Shown here one piece after another: positions 12,260 through 23,084 of a DNA stretch of 64,000 nt. The DNA is from Hymenoscyphus infarciens (Eukaryota; Ascomycota; Leotiomycetes; Helotiales; Helotiaceae): contig LLCB01000301.1 of assembly GCA_001414345.1 (NCBI GenBank), positions 1-64,000 of the forward strand, in the 5' to 3' direction. Within the stretch, counting starts at the first letter, position 1. The number at the start of each line of letters is the position of its first letter. Under the pieces are notes generated by a model. That model made no database searches and was not told the origin of the DNA. It worked only from the letters and a program-made list of their open reading frames with translations. The position numbers and the translations under genes were made by a program.

Positions 12260-12573
12260 CGATCGTACTAAAATTATATATACTTGATTATCGTAGGAGT
12301 TATAGTTATCGAAAAGGTGCGATTTAAGGTCCCTACTCTTATACGCCTTATACCCTAGATCCTACTATTATCCTCCTACCGCTACTTTTATATACTCGTA
12401 GATTTATAATTCTCTTCTATATACCTCTTCTATATACTATCGCTACTATGCCTTTTTGCCTTATCTATAGAAAGCCTATTAGCAGTGTCTTTTGTAGTAA
12501 ATATAGCTATAACTAAAATACTACTATATCTTAAGCTAAGCTCTAAAAGCCTCGAATTCAAAAGGAACCTACT

Positions 12574-13560
12574 ATGAAATTTAAGGGTATCTCTAAGAGT
12601 AAGAAAGCGATCGAATTACTCTCCTTCTCCGACGACGAGCGCTAGCGAGATCGCGATAGTAATAACTCCTCTACCGCCAATTTATTAAAGTTTAGAGATT
12701 ATACTAAGGAGGCTATTAAGCTAAGAAATAAGGCTAGAAAGAAGGATAAAGCTATAAAGGATCGACTTAAAGAGAGAGACGACTTTAGTTCTAATCTTCG
12801 CTATTAAAAGAAGGCTATCTTCTACTAAACTGTTTATATATAGTTGTATAAGCGTCCTCTAAAAAAGGCCGCTTTTATGAGTACTATAGCGACCTATTAA
12901 TTTAAGAAAGAGGTGCTAATTAGCACTAGAGACTAGGTTGATAAGTTTTTACGAAAACTTGTTAATTCGTTAGACGTATATACCGAGTATAACGAAGTAT
13001 ATCGGAAGGTACTATAGAAGGAGTTCGACAGTAGGAAGGCTAAATTCGGGATCTTAACGAGCAGCACTTAGTCTATAGCGATCTACGTCTTCGAAGAAGC
13101 GGATATAGAGGATAGTATAATAGTAGCCGATCTCGAGAGCGTATACGAGCCTAAATAAGCGATATACGTATTCTTTCTAGTAATCTATAAGAAGGAGTTA
13201 TCGTTTATCGAGGAGGAGAAACCAAAGCTGAAAAAGGGTAAGAAAGCGTTGTTACTATCGCTAGCAATTTATAAGGTATCTACTAGTAAAAGGTTAGCTC
13301 GATCGTCGTCTTCGTCTTTAGATTTAAACTTATTAAATTCTAGGGCTAAATCGTCTATTAAGAAGACTAAATTAGAGCCTTTGGTAGAAGGGGATAAGCC
13401 GGTTAAATTCGAGGCTCTAGAAGAGATATTACTAGCGGTAAAGGATAAGGTAGTAAAGGACGAGGTAGTAAAGAGTAAGCTAGAGGTTAATTATAGAGGT
13501 ATAGGAAAGAGGTTATCTCGTACTCCTAAGCGATTTAAGCCTCCTATACGCTAGCGTTAA
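12574..13560 (+). pseudogene. Transposon ORF1 remnant, lysine-rich, unknown function
   Basis: One reading frame begins at the ATG at 12574 and can be followed about 329 codons without a frameshift, interrupted mainly by TAG/TAA codons. An uninterrupted piece is 13249-13554. The product is very rich in Lys, Glu and Ser (for example KARKKDKAIKDRLKERDDF and a run of Ser), with likely coiled-coil character. I recognise no domain. It precedes the integrase ORF in the same orientation, so it may encode a transposition accessory or nucleic-acid-binding protein; that is inference from position only. Confidence 0.6.
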
Positions 13561-13972
13561 GCCTTAATTTTAGTTAGAATTTATTTAAAATAGAGTTTTC
13601 TTCTTTTAGTATAATAACGTTAATATTTTGCCTATCTTTTATTTCTTTTATTTTAAATTAAAAATAAGAGCTATTTAGATATAGATAAACACTTTCTCTT
13701 ATAAAAAGTATTTAATTAGACGTTATTATAATACTCTAAAGTAGCTCTATAATAAGTGAGGTTATTAATAAGTTTCCCCCGCTTTCTAAAAATCGCGTTA
13801 CGTAACCCTAATATAACCGGAACCCTACTCTACTGTAATTTCGAAAATAATTATATACCTACTTAAATCGATTAACTTTACGTCTAAATTACGTTTCTCT
13901 TATATTTCTCTCCTATTTCTCTTATATTTCTTTTAAACAGCTCTTAGTTCTTTTAAACAGCTCTTAGTTATA

Positions 13973-15745
13973 ACGATTAGCCTAGCGAAGTAGGCGGCGG
14001 CTAGAGAGGAGTTATATAATTTATATATAATAAAAGGAAAGCCTCTTACGTATATAATAGAAAGGATAGCCGCTAAAGAGTTAATTACAAAGTAAGTTGA
14101 ATTTGCTCTATTACTATAGAGTAAATATATACTAATATTTAATAGTAAAAAGACCTTTTAGTATAAGTTCAAGGCCTAGAACTTTCCTACGAAAATTCCT
14201 AATATTATCAACGATCTAGAGGCTATTCGATTAGCTACAAAGTTATAGTATAAGGACTTTACTCATAAGAAAATCCTATATACGCTTAATTAATTCGAGG
14301 GTATACTAATATCCGATTAATAGCTTCGAAGGCTTTGAATACGTTAAAAGCTCCTACTTCGTTAAATAGAACCTTCTACACTCGAGTAAGATACTACTCT
14401 CATTAACGCTATTACAAATGAATTTAAATCTAGCTAGGTAACCTAATATAGCTATCGTACTACGTATATTTACCTTCGTCGTAAGCTAGGCTTCTTTATT
14501 AATAAAAGAGAGATTACTCGATTAAATTAGTAGATAGCATCTATATCTACTAAGGCTAGAAAGAATATTCTCAAGAGAGTTCGTAAGTAGTTTATTATTA
14601 AGAGACTAAATCGAGTATAGAGCGTTAACAGCTATGATAAATTATCCTTCTACGGCTTCTAGATATACAGATTTATCGACGCCTACTCGCGTAAGATATT
14701 AAGATGTTTTATTAGCCTTTCTAACCGTACCTAGGTCGCGGTTATAAAGTACTACCTTCGATTAGTACGTAAATACAGCTTCTCAAAAGTAGTACGAGCA
14801 GACAAAGGTGTAGAGACTCTTTTAATAGCGGTATACCATCTTCTTTTACAGCGCAAAAAGAAGCCTAATTTGAGAATATCGAAGACCTAGACATATAGCA
14901 CTTCTACTAAAAACCAGCGTATCAAGCGATGGTGGCGTACTCTAATCAATCGATAAACTTCTTAGTAGATAGGATACTTTTAAGCGCTTAAACAAAAGAG
15001 TCTTTTCGACGGTTCAAAGTATAATCGGATCGCCTTATAATACATCTATATAGACGTTATCCGCTACTAGATCGACGAGTTTATCGAGACCTATAATATA
15101 TACTCTATTCAAAAGTAACGTCAGCGATAGTAGGAAGTGCTATAAGAGAAGCTAGACGAGATATACGATTATTAGAACGACAACGCTAGAAACTATAAGT
15201 ATAAGGCCGATCTAGAGACATAGAAGGATCTCTAGAAGAAGGTCTCTTTTTACGACGATATTAAGTATCTTAACGACAATACTCGTATAGTATATAATAA
15301 GATTAAGGCGGGTTAGCTCAAGGCCGGCAACGAAGACTTCGACCTTTTTAATAAGATACGGTTAGAGCTTAACGTACTATATACTCGATTTTATCTATAT
15401 CTTTATATAGAATTATATACTAAGAGGCACGTCTATTAAATAAAGGAATTAGTTACGCTAGTAGAAGAGGAGGACCTTATTAATACTATAAAAGCTCTTA
15501 CGCTCGAGGCGGAGGAAGAGATAGGTAATAGACCTAGGTATTATAGTAGAGAGTATAAACAGAACGTTATAGTGTATATAGATACTAACTAGCCTCTATA
15601 GAACAACTAAGAGCGATATATCGAACCTGACGAAGAAGAAGAAGAGGAAGTAAAGGGAGATAATAGTAGTGAGATATACTTCGAACCTAGTCCTTCTGAA
15701 TAAGTAGATTTTAGGTTGTCTAGGGTATCGCTAGAAGAGGTGTAA
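13973..15745 (+). pseudogene. Transposon ORF2 remnant: D-D-E integrase
   Basis: A single frame of about 590 codons runs from about 13973 to TAA at 15743 with many nonsense codons but no frameshift. The N-terminal part looks like a helix-turn-helix region. The core carries FIDAYSRKI (first acidic residue, codon 14678), VVRADKGVE (second, codon 14801) and TKNQRIKRWW (third, codon 14924), each 41 codons apart. In related fungal integrase-core proteins the third block reads NxRIExxW, so here the catalytic Glu position is Lys (aag). LFDGSKYNRIALQYIYIDVI follows, also a feature of this integrase type. The tail is acidic (EPDEEEEEE). The protein would have catalysed strand transfer; this copy is dead. 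Confidence 0.8.
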
Positions 15746-15809
15746 ATACTAGTTTTAAAGCGCTAACAATACTATAATTTATTGAATATACACACTTTTA
15801 GTACGCTTA

Positions 15810-15952
15810 AATAGCCTTAATACACAATTCTCTTAACTTCGAAGCATAATTAAGTATAAAAGGTGGTGGTGGAGTACGTCGAATTATAATATATTTAGGC
15901 GTAAAAAGTCGATTTTCTAAAATGTCCGAGAGGGTCGCTAACAGCCACCATA
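15810..15952 (-). repeat. Right terminal inverted repeat of the 3.85-kb transposon
   Basis: It ends cgctaacagccaccata and is the complement of the left end at 12108-12259. The flanking duplication tccggt follows directly at 15953-15958. Confidence 0.9.
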
Positions 15953-16328
15953 TCCGGTGGGACTGGCAGAACACCGACCATTATTAAAGAGAGTCAATCG
16001 ACGCTCAGCCATCCCAGATATCCCCAAAAACCAGCTGCTCTCTACAAAGAAACGTCGGGGTTTCTTGGTCGAAGCACTTCTTGAAACAATCAGCTATTCA
16101 AATACACGATAAAACAAATCTAAATGCAACGTTCTTGTGTTGCGAGTTGACGAAACGATGGAGGAGATAGCTACGCTAAACTATCAGAAGAATTAACACT
16201 TTAAGATAGTGCTAGGGAAGTTGCCGACATTCATCGCGCTCGCACTAATGTTAGGTAGCACCCAAACTCGCCTTATAACTAGGTTCGAAGTTTCGAGCCG
16301 GAGGAGGTTAAGGTCTACTATGACCACG
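15953..16328. other. Unique spacer between two transposons
   Basis: No gene is seen. The words ctctctac..agaaacgtc followed by ttctt..cgaag near 16035-16090 resemble ctctctacgcagaaacgtctg near 17567-17590, suggesting an old local duplication. Confidence 0.35.
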
Positions 16329-16859
16329 ACTAATCGCTCGGTCCACCTCTCACCTAATCCGCTTCGCGTATTAGGTGAGGGAGGGTAATACGATAAAACC
16401 AGCAATACGACCACTTTTAGTTTACACTAAAATACGTTGTTTTTAAAAATATATAATAAAACAATAACGCTTTATTATATTCTAATTTTAATTAGAGTCT
16501 CTTATTTTAACCTTAATAAATAGAAATATAAAGTAAGATTTATCTATTTAGTATCTATCTAGTTCTTAAATCTAACTTCTAAGAAAGCTACTACTAAATC
16601 TCTAGAAAAATTTAGTAAAGCCTAGAATATAGAAGATATAATTATATTTTAAAGATTAAATATAAGTTTAAGCTATATATTAATAGTAGGAACATATTAG
16701 AGTAGTTTTAGTAGCAAAGGTGGGGAGTTATTAGAGGCTAGTTAAGGCGATTTTGGTGTAAAATAAAAGTGGTCGTATTGCTGGTTTTATCGTATTGCCC
16801 TCCCTCACCTAATACGCGAAGCGGATTGGGTGAGAGGTGGACCGAGCGATTAGTGTGGC
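16329..16859. mobile_element. MITE with about 105-bp inverted ends
   Basis: The sequence actaatcgctcggtccacct at 16329 onward recurs as its complement ending at about 16859. Identity continues inward for about 105 bp (to near 16435 and from near 16755). Each arm contains a subterminal hairpin, cacctaat-N11-attaggtg. The differences between the arms are mostly C in the right arm against T in the left, a RIP-like bias. The centre is AT-rich and non-coding. I find no certain target duplication; the TA next to the ends may be one. Confidence 0.8.
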
Positions 16860-17476
16860 TGGCTGGTTTGGGGATCTCAGGGAGAGCACGACTGTGCTAC
16901 CGTCCCAAGTAGCACAACGCTTCCATAAACATGGAGATATAAAAACCAGTCCTATCTCGGCGGGAAATTTCAAGCTGCCTCTCAAATGAATGAATTATAA
17001 CTGCTGGACTACCCCAGCGGCAGAGCGTTTTTCCGGACCCTGGGGAGCTCAAACCAAATACCCGATGCTATTCGTTCGGCAAACTCGAGATCCGATTACC
17101 CCTTTGGCGGGTGCGCGCTAGCGAGTTATGTCCCCGCTCGGCTGGAGCTTGGAACGTTACTATTGAGGGGGTGTTGGGGAAACAAGACGATGGGAGGGAT
17201 ATCAGAACCGGATTTAGGTCACTGGAATAAACTTCGAATGGGAATGTTTTGCTCTTGTATCACATTTTATTCCTTCGTAATGATGATAAATAAACTACCG
17301 AAAGCGCGGTGTACCTGTTATTTGCTAGCTACGACTACTAGCCAGCCTTCTGTTTAGGCTGAGTAGTCTCGTCGCGGACGACCGTTCTACCCTAGGCAGC
17401 TGATTCGGTCGGGAGTTAGGGCCGGCAAAACTCACTTCAGGTTCATCGCTAGCTCTAGGTAAGCACGCGGGCAGAA

Positions 17477-17508
17477 ACTTTGCTTTCGGAGCACTTTGCT
17501 TTCGGAGC
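17477..17508. repeat. 16-bp direct duplication
   Basis: The word actttgctttcggagc occurs twice in immediate succession (17477-17492 and 17493-17508). Confidence 0.85.
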
Positions 17509-18272
17509 ACTCCATCAATAAGGCTAGGTCGCTTTTCACTTGGTCTTACCGTCGAGAATCACTATGCTCTCTACGCAGAAACGTCTGATTTTCTAATTGG
17601 AAGAAATTCAAGAAAATCATTGAAACTCTTTTCAAGTCCTGGACGAGGTTGAGAAGGACTTCTGGAAGAGACTGGAAGAGGCGGGGTGCGAATTTTGCCG
17701 AACCTTCGACAACTTAGAAGGAAATCCGCAAAACAGTACTCTTAAACTGTTGTTATGATTCAGTCTCTTCACTTGCATTTCCAATTTGAACTCTTGTCTT
17801 AAAGATGTATCGTGCTGCTTCTTGTCTGCTTGTAATGCTCCTGACAAAACTTCCGCAGAAAGGGTAAATGACGAGGTGGCGAAGTATCACGAGAGATATC
17901 CAACCATCAATGATATCATGATGTCTGTATATCTCTCCTGTAATAACAAAAGCCTCGGCTCTATTTCGTCTGACCATAACTCTTGTGGCTGTCTAACTAA
18001 GTATGCCATCAGAGAAATTGATTGGTATGGAACCTGTATTTCAAACCTCTCAAAGGCTATTTTGACAGCTGAACCGGCTTCGCCTGTTGTCGGGACGAGT
18101 CCGTTCCGAGCTTGTGTGATAGCCCTCTAACCACTTAGATGGTAAAATGTAGGATTTCGAACGCTTGTGTAAAGTATACGTGTGGGAAACCCCGCTTGCC
18201 AGGTGCTACAAGAGCCTCGGTTCGAAAGTTCGTCATTGTTTCTTAGGTAGGAAAGTCGGAAGACCGATGGCT

Positions 18273-18278
18273 TATAAA
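18273..18278 (+). promoter_or_regulatory. Putative TATA box of the peroxygenase gene
   Basis: TATAAA in the context ggcttataaagaag, 91 bp before the start codon at 18369, with no closer alternative. Confidence 0.4.
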
Positions 18279-18368
18279 GAAGTAGATCGGCTATGGTTAT
18301 TGTGTGTTGTCTCTTGTCCATAATTAACGGCACTCAACAACAAACTCGCGACACCTCCACTTTTCAAG

Positions 18369-19613
18369 ATGAATATCATACTTCTCTCCCTCGTTCTCCT
18401 AGGACATGGCGTCACGTCCTTCCCCTTCGTCTCAAAGATGCCCGGTGTGGACTCAACCCTACTCAAGCGCCAACAATCCGGTGGAAGCAACCCAGGAGGG
18501 CCAGCAACATGTCCCTTCAACCCAAACCACGTTCCAGCACCCGGAATAACCCCACAATTCCCCTACAACAACGCCCAAAACGGTCTTCCAGGTCGTGGAG
18601 TAGGCGGTTACCTCGTACCCGCAACAGGAGATCAAGCCCATCAATACACCCCCCCAGGACCCAACGACATTCGCGGTCCCTGTCCAGGTCTAAACGCAGC
18701 TGCAAATCACAATTTCCTCGCCCACGATGGCATCACAACATTCAGCGAACTAGTAGATGCCCAGCAAAACCTCTACAATGTTGGGTACGATCTTGCTGTT
18801 GTGCTCGCCGTGCTTGGCTTGACAATAACAGATGGAGATGTTGTAACGGAGAAATTGTCAATAGGCTGTGAAGCGACTTCTCGCACATCTTTCGCGCCAC
18901 TTATCACAGGACCAGAACCCGGGCTGGATGGCCACAACAAATTTGAATCCGACACCTCGCTTACGCGCAACGACTTCTTCTTGGGAAAAGGAGACAATTT
19001 CAACTTCAACGGCACTCTGTATAAAATGATGGCAGACTCAACAGGGGAAGTTTACAACCTCGACAATCTTGCGAAATATCGATACGAGCGATATCAGCAG
19101 TCCCTCAATAACAATCCAAACTTTGATTTTGGTCCCCTTGCCCTTTTACTTTTCGGAGCTGCTTCATTTTTGTATGAGTTGATGCCTTCCGGAACCCGCG
19201 GCTACGCCCCAGATGAGTACACCATCAGCACTTTCTTCGGCGCAGACAAACAAAGTGATGGATCGTACAAATCTGTACCCGAAAGAATTCCCGACAACTG
19301 GACGAATCGTGTTGAGCCATACACTACAACCGACGTCGCTGAACAGATTCTGGCGATGTATCTGAAGTATCCAGTCCTGTTCGGTGGCAACACGGGTCAG
19401 GGGTTTAAACCAGCTAATTATGGCCCCATTCAGAATGGTGTGCTGGGAGGAACGACAGAGGGAACTCTCTGTCTTGTGTATCAGCTTGCGACTGGCCAGA
19501 TACCGTCGTCGCTTAATGGTGTGATTGCTCCGGTGCTTGGGGTTCTTCAATTTGCCACGTCGAAGCTAGGTTTGGCGATGGAAAACCTTGGGTGCCCTAT
19601 ACCTCTGACATGA
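18369..19613 (+). CDS. Secreted heme-thiolate peroxidase (unspecific peroxygenase/chloroperoxidase family)
   Basis: A single exon of 414 residues. The N-terminus MNIILLSLVLLGHGVTS is a secretion signal, and a KR at 33-34 may be a propeptide cleavage site. Peroxidase family 2 features are clear. The proximal heme ligand motif PCP is at 104-106 (Cys105) within RGPCPGLNAAANHNFLAHDG. The distal acid-base block ESDTSLTR at 193-200 matches the E-x-D-x-S-x-x-R pattern of peroxygenases, with Glu193 the likely catalyst. Such enzymes use hydrogen peroxide to oxygenate or halogenate organic compounds outside the cell. The length suits the longer ascomycete members. The gene is convergent with UBP14. Substrate cannot be deduced. 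Confidence 0.88.
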   Translation: MNIILLSLVLLGHGVTSFPFVSKMPGVDSTLLKRQQSGGSNPGGPATCPFNPNHVPAPGITPQFPYNNAQNGLPGRGVGGYLVPATGDQAHQYTPPGPNDIRGPCPGLNAAANHNFLAHDGITTFSELVDAQQNLYNVGYDLAVVLAVLGLTITDGDVVTEKLSIGCEATSRTSFAPLITGPEPGLDGHNKFESDTSLTRNDFFLGKGDNFNFNGTLYKMMADSTGEVYNLDNLAKYRYERYQQSLNNNPNFDFGPLALLLFGAASFLYELMPSGTRGYAPDEYTISTFFGADKQSDGSYKSVPERIPDNWTNRVEPYTTTDVAEQILAMYLKYPVLFGGNTGQGFKPANYGPIQNGVLGGTTEGTLCLVYQLATGQIPSSLNGVIAPVLGVLQFATSKLGLAMENLGCPIPLT

Positions 19614-19927
19614 ACGAATCTGTACTTTCTGTTAGCTTTGAACCGAGTAGTCAAGAGGTAGCTTTGAAGCAAAAAAATGAGGTGAGGGTTCACATGGGCA
19701 CGATACTCTGTAGCAAAACACCGTCAATATCATAAAACGATCATGTGTTTTTTGTTCCTTCGTCCTCGTGCAACTTCGCTCACAAAGAGCCTTTCGTAAT
19801 TCATCTACTCATCAACACCCGTATTGCAGTCAACCAACCCCAAACTTTTTCACTGTTTATCTCCAAACGCCGCCCCCTCATACAGTTCTCCGCCCGCTCA
19901 TTGCTTAAATACACGACAAATCCCCCC
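19614..19927. other. Intergenic spacer between convergent genes
   Basis: A 314-bp spacer between the peroxygenase and UBP14 stop codons. It must hold both 3' ends; I see no extra gene. Confidence 0.5.
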
Positions 19928-22650
19928 TCAAATACGCTGAAAGAAGTAAACATATGCGAACTTCTTCATTTCCTCAACATCCAGAGCTCTGACTACCTTT
20001 TCGTCGTTATAGAGGACCCAGGCTGGCGAATCCACACCAGGAATAGCTTTTCTGATGAAGGCAACGTAGTGACTGGAATCATGTTAGCTTGGTTAAAACA
20101 ATTACCGGTGCTTGCTTGAAAACAATTGTTCTAGGTTATCTCGAAGAATCACTGGTTCCCATTTCGCACAATAAATTATGAACAATCGACATTTTGAATT
20201 TGCCGTTCTCCGAAATCACTTCGCACAATAGAAGAGATTGTGCGAGATGGTCTCGAAAAATCAACAGTTCGACTTTGCCATTTCCCTAAACCTTTCGTAC
20301 AATGGGAGTCAAACAAGAAAGACTTACCCAGCATGAATACTAGATCCTTTGTGGCAAATGATCGAGTGCAACTGGAACTTAGCAGGGAGATCACTACTAC
20401 CAGGATCCTTCTTCTCCACGGCCGCAGCTGGAGTATCGTCGTCGAAATCACCTTGCTCATCGGGATGACTAAATAGCCATTCTATAGCTCTCTCCACATC
20501 TCCTCCAGTCTCCTTCAAAGCTTTGCGTGCCTGTGGCGGTCCAAAACCCATCTCTCCAAGTGAAGCAATACTAGCAGGATCAGCTGACCCAGCAGCAACA
20601 GGGGTACCGCCAAGATTAATAGGCTCGTCAATATCAGGGTCCTCCATGTGAGAAAAGAGCCAATTCATCGCCGCATCTGCGTCTGAATTGCCCGTTGCGT
20701 GTAAGGCTTTCTCGCATCGAGTACGAGGGAACCCCATAGCTTCCAATTGCTCTACAATGCCAGGATTCGCTGTAAATTTAGGAGCGCTATCACTACCATC
20801 GTCCGGCAACAAGTCCTCCGAGTCTTGCTTTCCTGGAGACTTGTAGCTGTCGAGGAGAAATGCTTCATCGCCAACAACCACCGGAACATCGACCTTGGTG
20901 GGTACCCAATTGATCAAATTGAAGCGTCTGGCGTTGACAGCGAGGACTTCAGGGAAGGTCTTAAATAGAGATCGCTTTGAGAACCCATCCTTACTACCAC
21001 ACGAAGAGCACGTGAGTTCAACGTGCTCTTCCGAGGTAAAAATTTCAAGGCATTCCTTCAAGGTCACTGGTTCATACTCGTCTTTCTTCTCCTCATCTCC
21101 AGCTTGCTGCGAGATTTTCCGAATGGGAACAGGAACCGATATGTTGTCTTGTTCATCCGTTCTATAGCGAACCTTTTTGCAGCTGAGACATTGTAGACGT
21201 TGCTCCATAACAAATCGGAAGGAGTTTGTCGGGTCTTGTTGAGGGGCCGTATGTTTAGAGCGAGTAATGAGTTTAAAGACGTGAAGTAGGAACTCGAAAG
21301 CATCCTGTTGTCGCATTGTTGAAAATTCGGCATGTCCTCTTCCAATAAGGTGCTTCAACATTGCTGGCGCAAGACCTTTTTGATATGCAACCTCCCCTGA
21401 GCTCTGGGCTGGAGATACGTCTGGATCCGATTTCGAATATCGGCCAGAGATTAGCCCATCGGCCAACTTTCGAAGTTGGGTTTCGATATCTTCAGCAGGA
21501 TCCACGACGTTTGGCAGATCCGCATCGGGTAGATAATATCGAGCTTGGAATTGAGGCAATGCAAACAGACACTGTAGAGTGCTAGCTAGATAGCAGCTGT
21601 TTCCGAGATTCTTCAGTCCAGTAAAGTCCTTTCCAAATAGCTTCTCAAGCTCGTGACCTTCCTCGTCTGTCATCGAAAACTCCCACCGCAGATTCTCCTC
21701 AACCTGCATTTCCGTCAAACTCTTTTCCGTCTTTTGTCGCTCAGCCAATATAATTCCCCAATGCGCAAGATGCTTTCCGAGGTCCTCGTCGATGCGCTCC
21801 TCGTCGCATTGGTAACAGTAGACGTCTGCTGTACCCTCGGGAGTAATGGAACCAAGCTTAACTGCAACTGCATGCTCTGTCCGATTCTTATGTTCCAGGC
21901 CATGCGAATGCCCCTTCAATCCTCCAAATTGAGCACGACCACAACCAAGGTTTCCACAATGAAGGCAGAGCCACAAATTCTCCTGTAGATCGCAGAGAGA
22001 ACAGTGGCCCAGATCTTGAGACTGAATCTGCCTAGCAGGCTCCTGCTGCAGAGTAAGAATGTGCTCGCAAGATGTAAACTCCTGCTCCCAGGCCTTGACC
22101 TCCTCTTGTCTGGAGAACGTATTTGCCTTCAAAACTCCTTCGACTACAGTAGGCAACTTTCCACTCGTCTTATCAACATCATCAACGTTGCATTCGTAGC
22201 ATCGAACGGTCGTGGTATAGTCGTATCGATCGGCCTCGGTCTCAGCGGCAATTGCCAGCTTCGATATCTTCTGCGGCGGCTCATCGCGAACCACAACCTT
22301 TCGTGTTCTTCTGATGTTCAGTACTAGAGGATGGTTTCTCGTAGCGTAATGAAGGGCTGCATGCTGCCGATCTGCGGTACAACCGCCATTGAAGCAGTAA
22401 AGACAAACATCAAGCCCCAGCAGATCGTCCTGTGCAGGTTAGCTCGCAATAGGGCTATCTATGACTGAAGGAAGAGACTCACAATAGAATCAAAGCACTG
22501 AGTGCAGTCCTCCCTATACACTGACTGGTTAGGCCCCGGAACCCGTAATTCTGGTAGTTTTGTTAGCTGGTAAGAAACAAGGTAGCTTGTTTTGTTGAAC
22601 ACGACTGTAGAAGAGACATACCAGGAGAGTCAACGTGCTTGCAAGACATC
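19928..22650 (-). CDS. UBP14: Ubiquitin carboxyl-terminal hydrolase UBP14 (isopeptidase T/USP5 type)
   Basis: Four exons (22650-22623, 22550-22483, 22429-20328, 20072-19928) give 780 residues, the usual size. The enzyme takes apart unanchored ubiquitin chains so that ubiquitin is recycled. The N-terminal variant zinc finger starts in exons 1-3 (CKH, DCTQCF, VCLYCFNGGC). The UBP-type zinc finger at about 175-240 has CSLCDLQENLWLCLHCG and HCNxxH-type residues. The Cys box GLKNLGNSCYLASTLQCL has catalytic Cys at about 311. Two UBA domains follow (around EAMGFPRTRCEKAL and GEMGFGPPQARKAL). The His box HYVAFI lies in exon 4 and is followed by YNDEKVV. The last intron is long (255 bp) and contains diverged direct repeats; without it the ORF would lose the catalytic His. 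Confidence 0.95.
20158..20303. repeat. Diverged direct repeats inside the last UBP14 intron
   Basis: 20184-20229 (atcgacattttgaatttgcc..cgcacaat) and 20260-20303 (atcaacagttcgactttgcc..cgtacaat) are diverged copies of about 45 bp. A partial third copy of the tail (tttcgcacaat) lies at 20161-20171. Confidence 0.6.
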
Positions 22651-23084
22651 CTGTTGAGCTGTATTGTTGCTAGCGGACTGGTGTTGAGTGACTAAGGGAG
22701 AGCTCCAAGGCAGATGAGGGGCAATCGCGTTCGGTGTCAGCCACATCGGCCAATTATTAATCCGAAATATATCCCCTCCAGCCACATGGTGAAATGCTAG
22801 GTTTAAAAGCTTTCCTAAACGTTTGGAACAATTTGAAAAATTATTCTAATCATTTAGGTCATAGAACAATGGAACATGACTGTCCCAAATGACCTGGGTT
22901 AAAATGGCAAGATTATCTTGCTGCACAGCTTATTTGAGGCAGTTCTTGCCGAAGATCCGCAAGTGTACATCCGCCTTAATCTCCTCAAAATCTTAACGCC
23001 CTTCCAAGTTTAACTCTTTCATTAGGTCAATAACAAATCCCCTTTTAATGTTTCTTTCTCCAAAACGCCTCATATTCTCCTTCA
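22651..23084. other. Intergenic spacer upstream of UBP14
   Basis: A 434-bp spacer containing the UBP14 promoter and the 3' end of the next minus-strand gene. No other gene is seen. Confidence 0.5.

Larger units (their letters stand above)
12108..15952. mobile_element. Integrase-bearing DNA transposon with long inverted ends and 6-bp duplication
   Basis: The element has inverted terminal repeats of about 145 bp (12108-12259 and 15810-15952). They share the end tatggtggctgttagcg and differ by an 8-9-bp indel and a few C/T changes. A perfect 6-bp target duplication, tccggt, flanks it (12102-12107 and 15953-15958). Inside are two plus-strand ORFs full of nonsense codons, mostly TAG/TAA as expected from RIP at CpA. 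ORF2 is a D-D-E integrase. The combination of a long inverted end, 6-bp duplication, retroviral-type integrase and only 3.85 kb fits no common family that I can name: Mavericks/Polintons share the 6-bp duplication and integrase but are much larger, while Ginger elements make 4-bp duplications. Confidence 0.9.
16860..18368. other. Intergenic DNA with a TATA box before the peroxygenase gene
   Basis: No gene is convincing here; the 114-codon frame at 17786-18130 has no recognisable domain. TATAAA at 18273-18278 lies 91 bp upstream of the ATG of the next gene, a usual distance for a fungal promoter. Confidence 0.45.

Noticed and set aside
13249..13554. 101-codon ORF as a stand-alone gene
   Set aside because: It is one uninterrupted piece of the transposon ORF1 frame that begins at 12574 and is broken by RIP stops.
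16193..16414. 73-codon minus-strand ORF spanning the MITE arm
   Set aside because: It crosses the left border of the MITE, so it cannot be an ancestral gene.
17786..18130. 114-codon plus-strand ORF
   Set aside because: It overlaps an equally long minus-strand frame, and neither has a domain or a promoter-like leader.
18293..18871. 192-codon ORF in another frame over the peroxygenase gene
   Set aside because: A shadow of the real gene; Arg/Ser/Pro-rich as expected from an off-frame reading.
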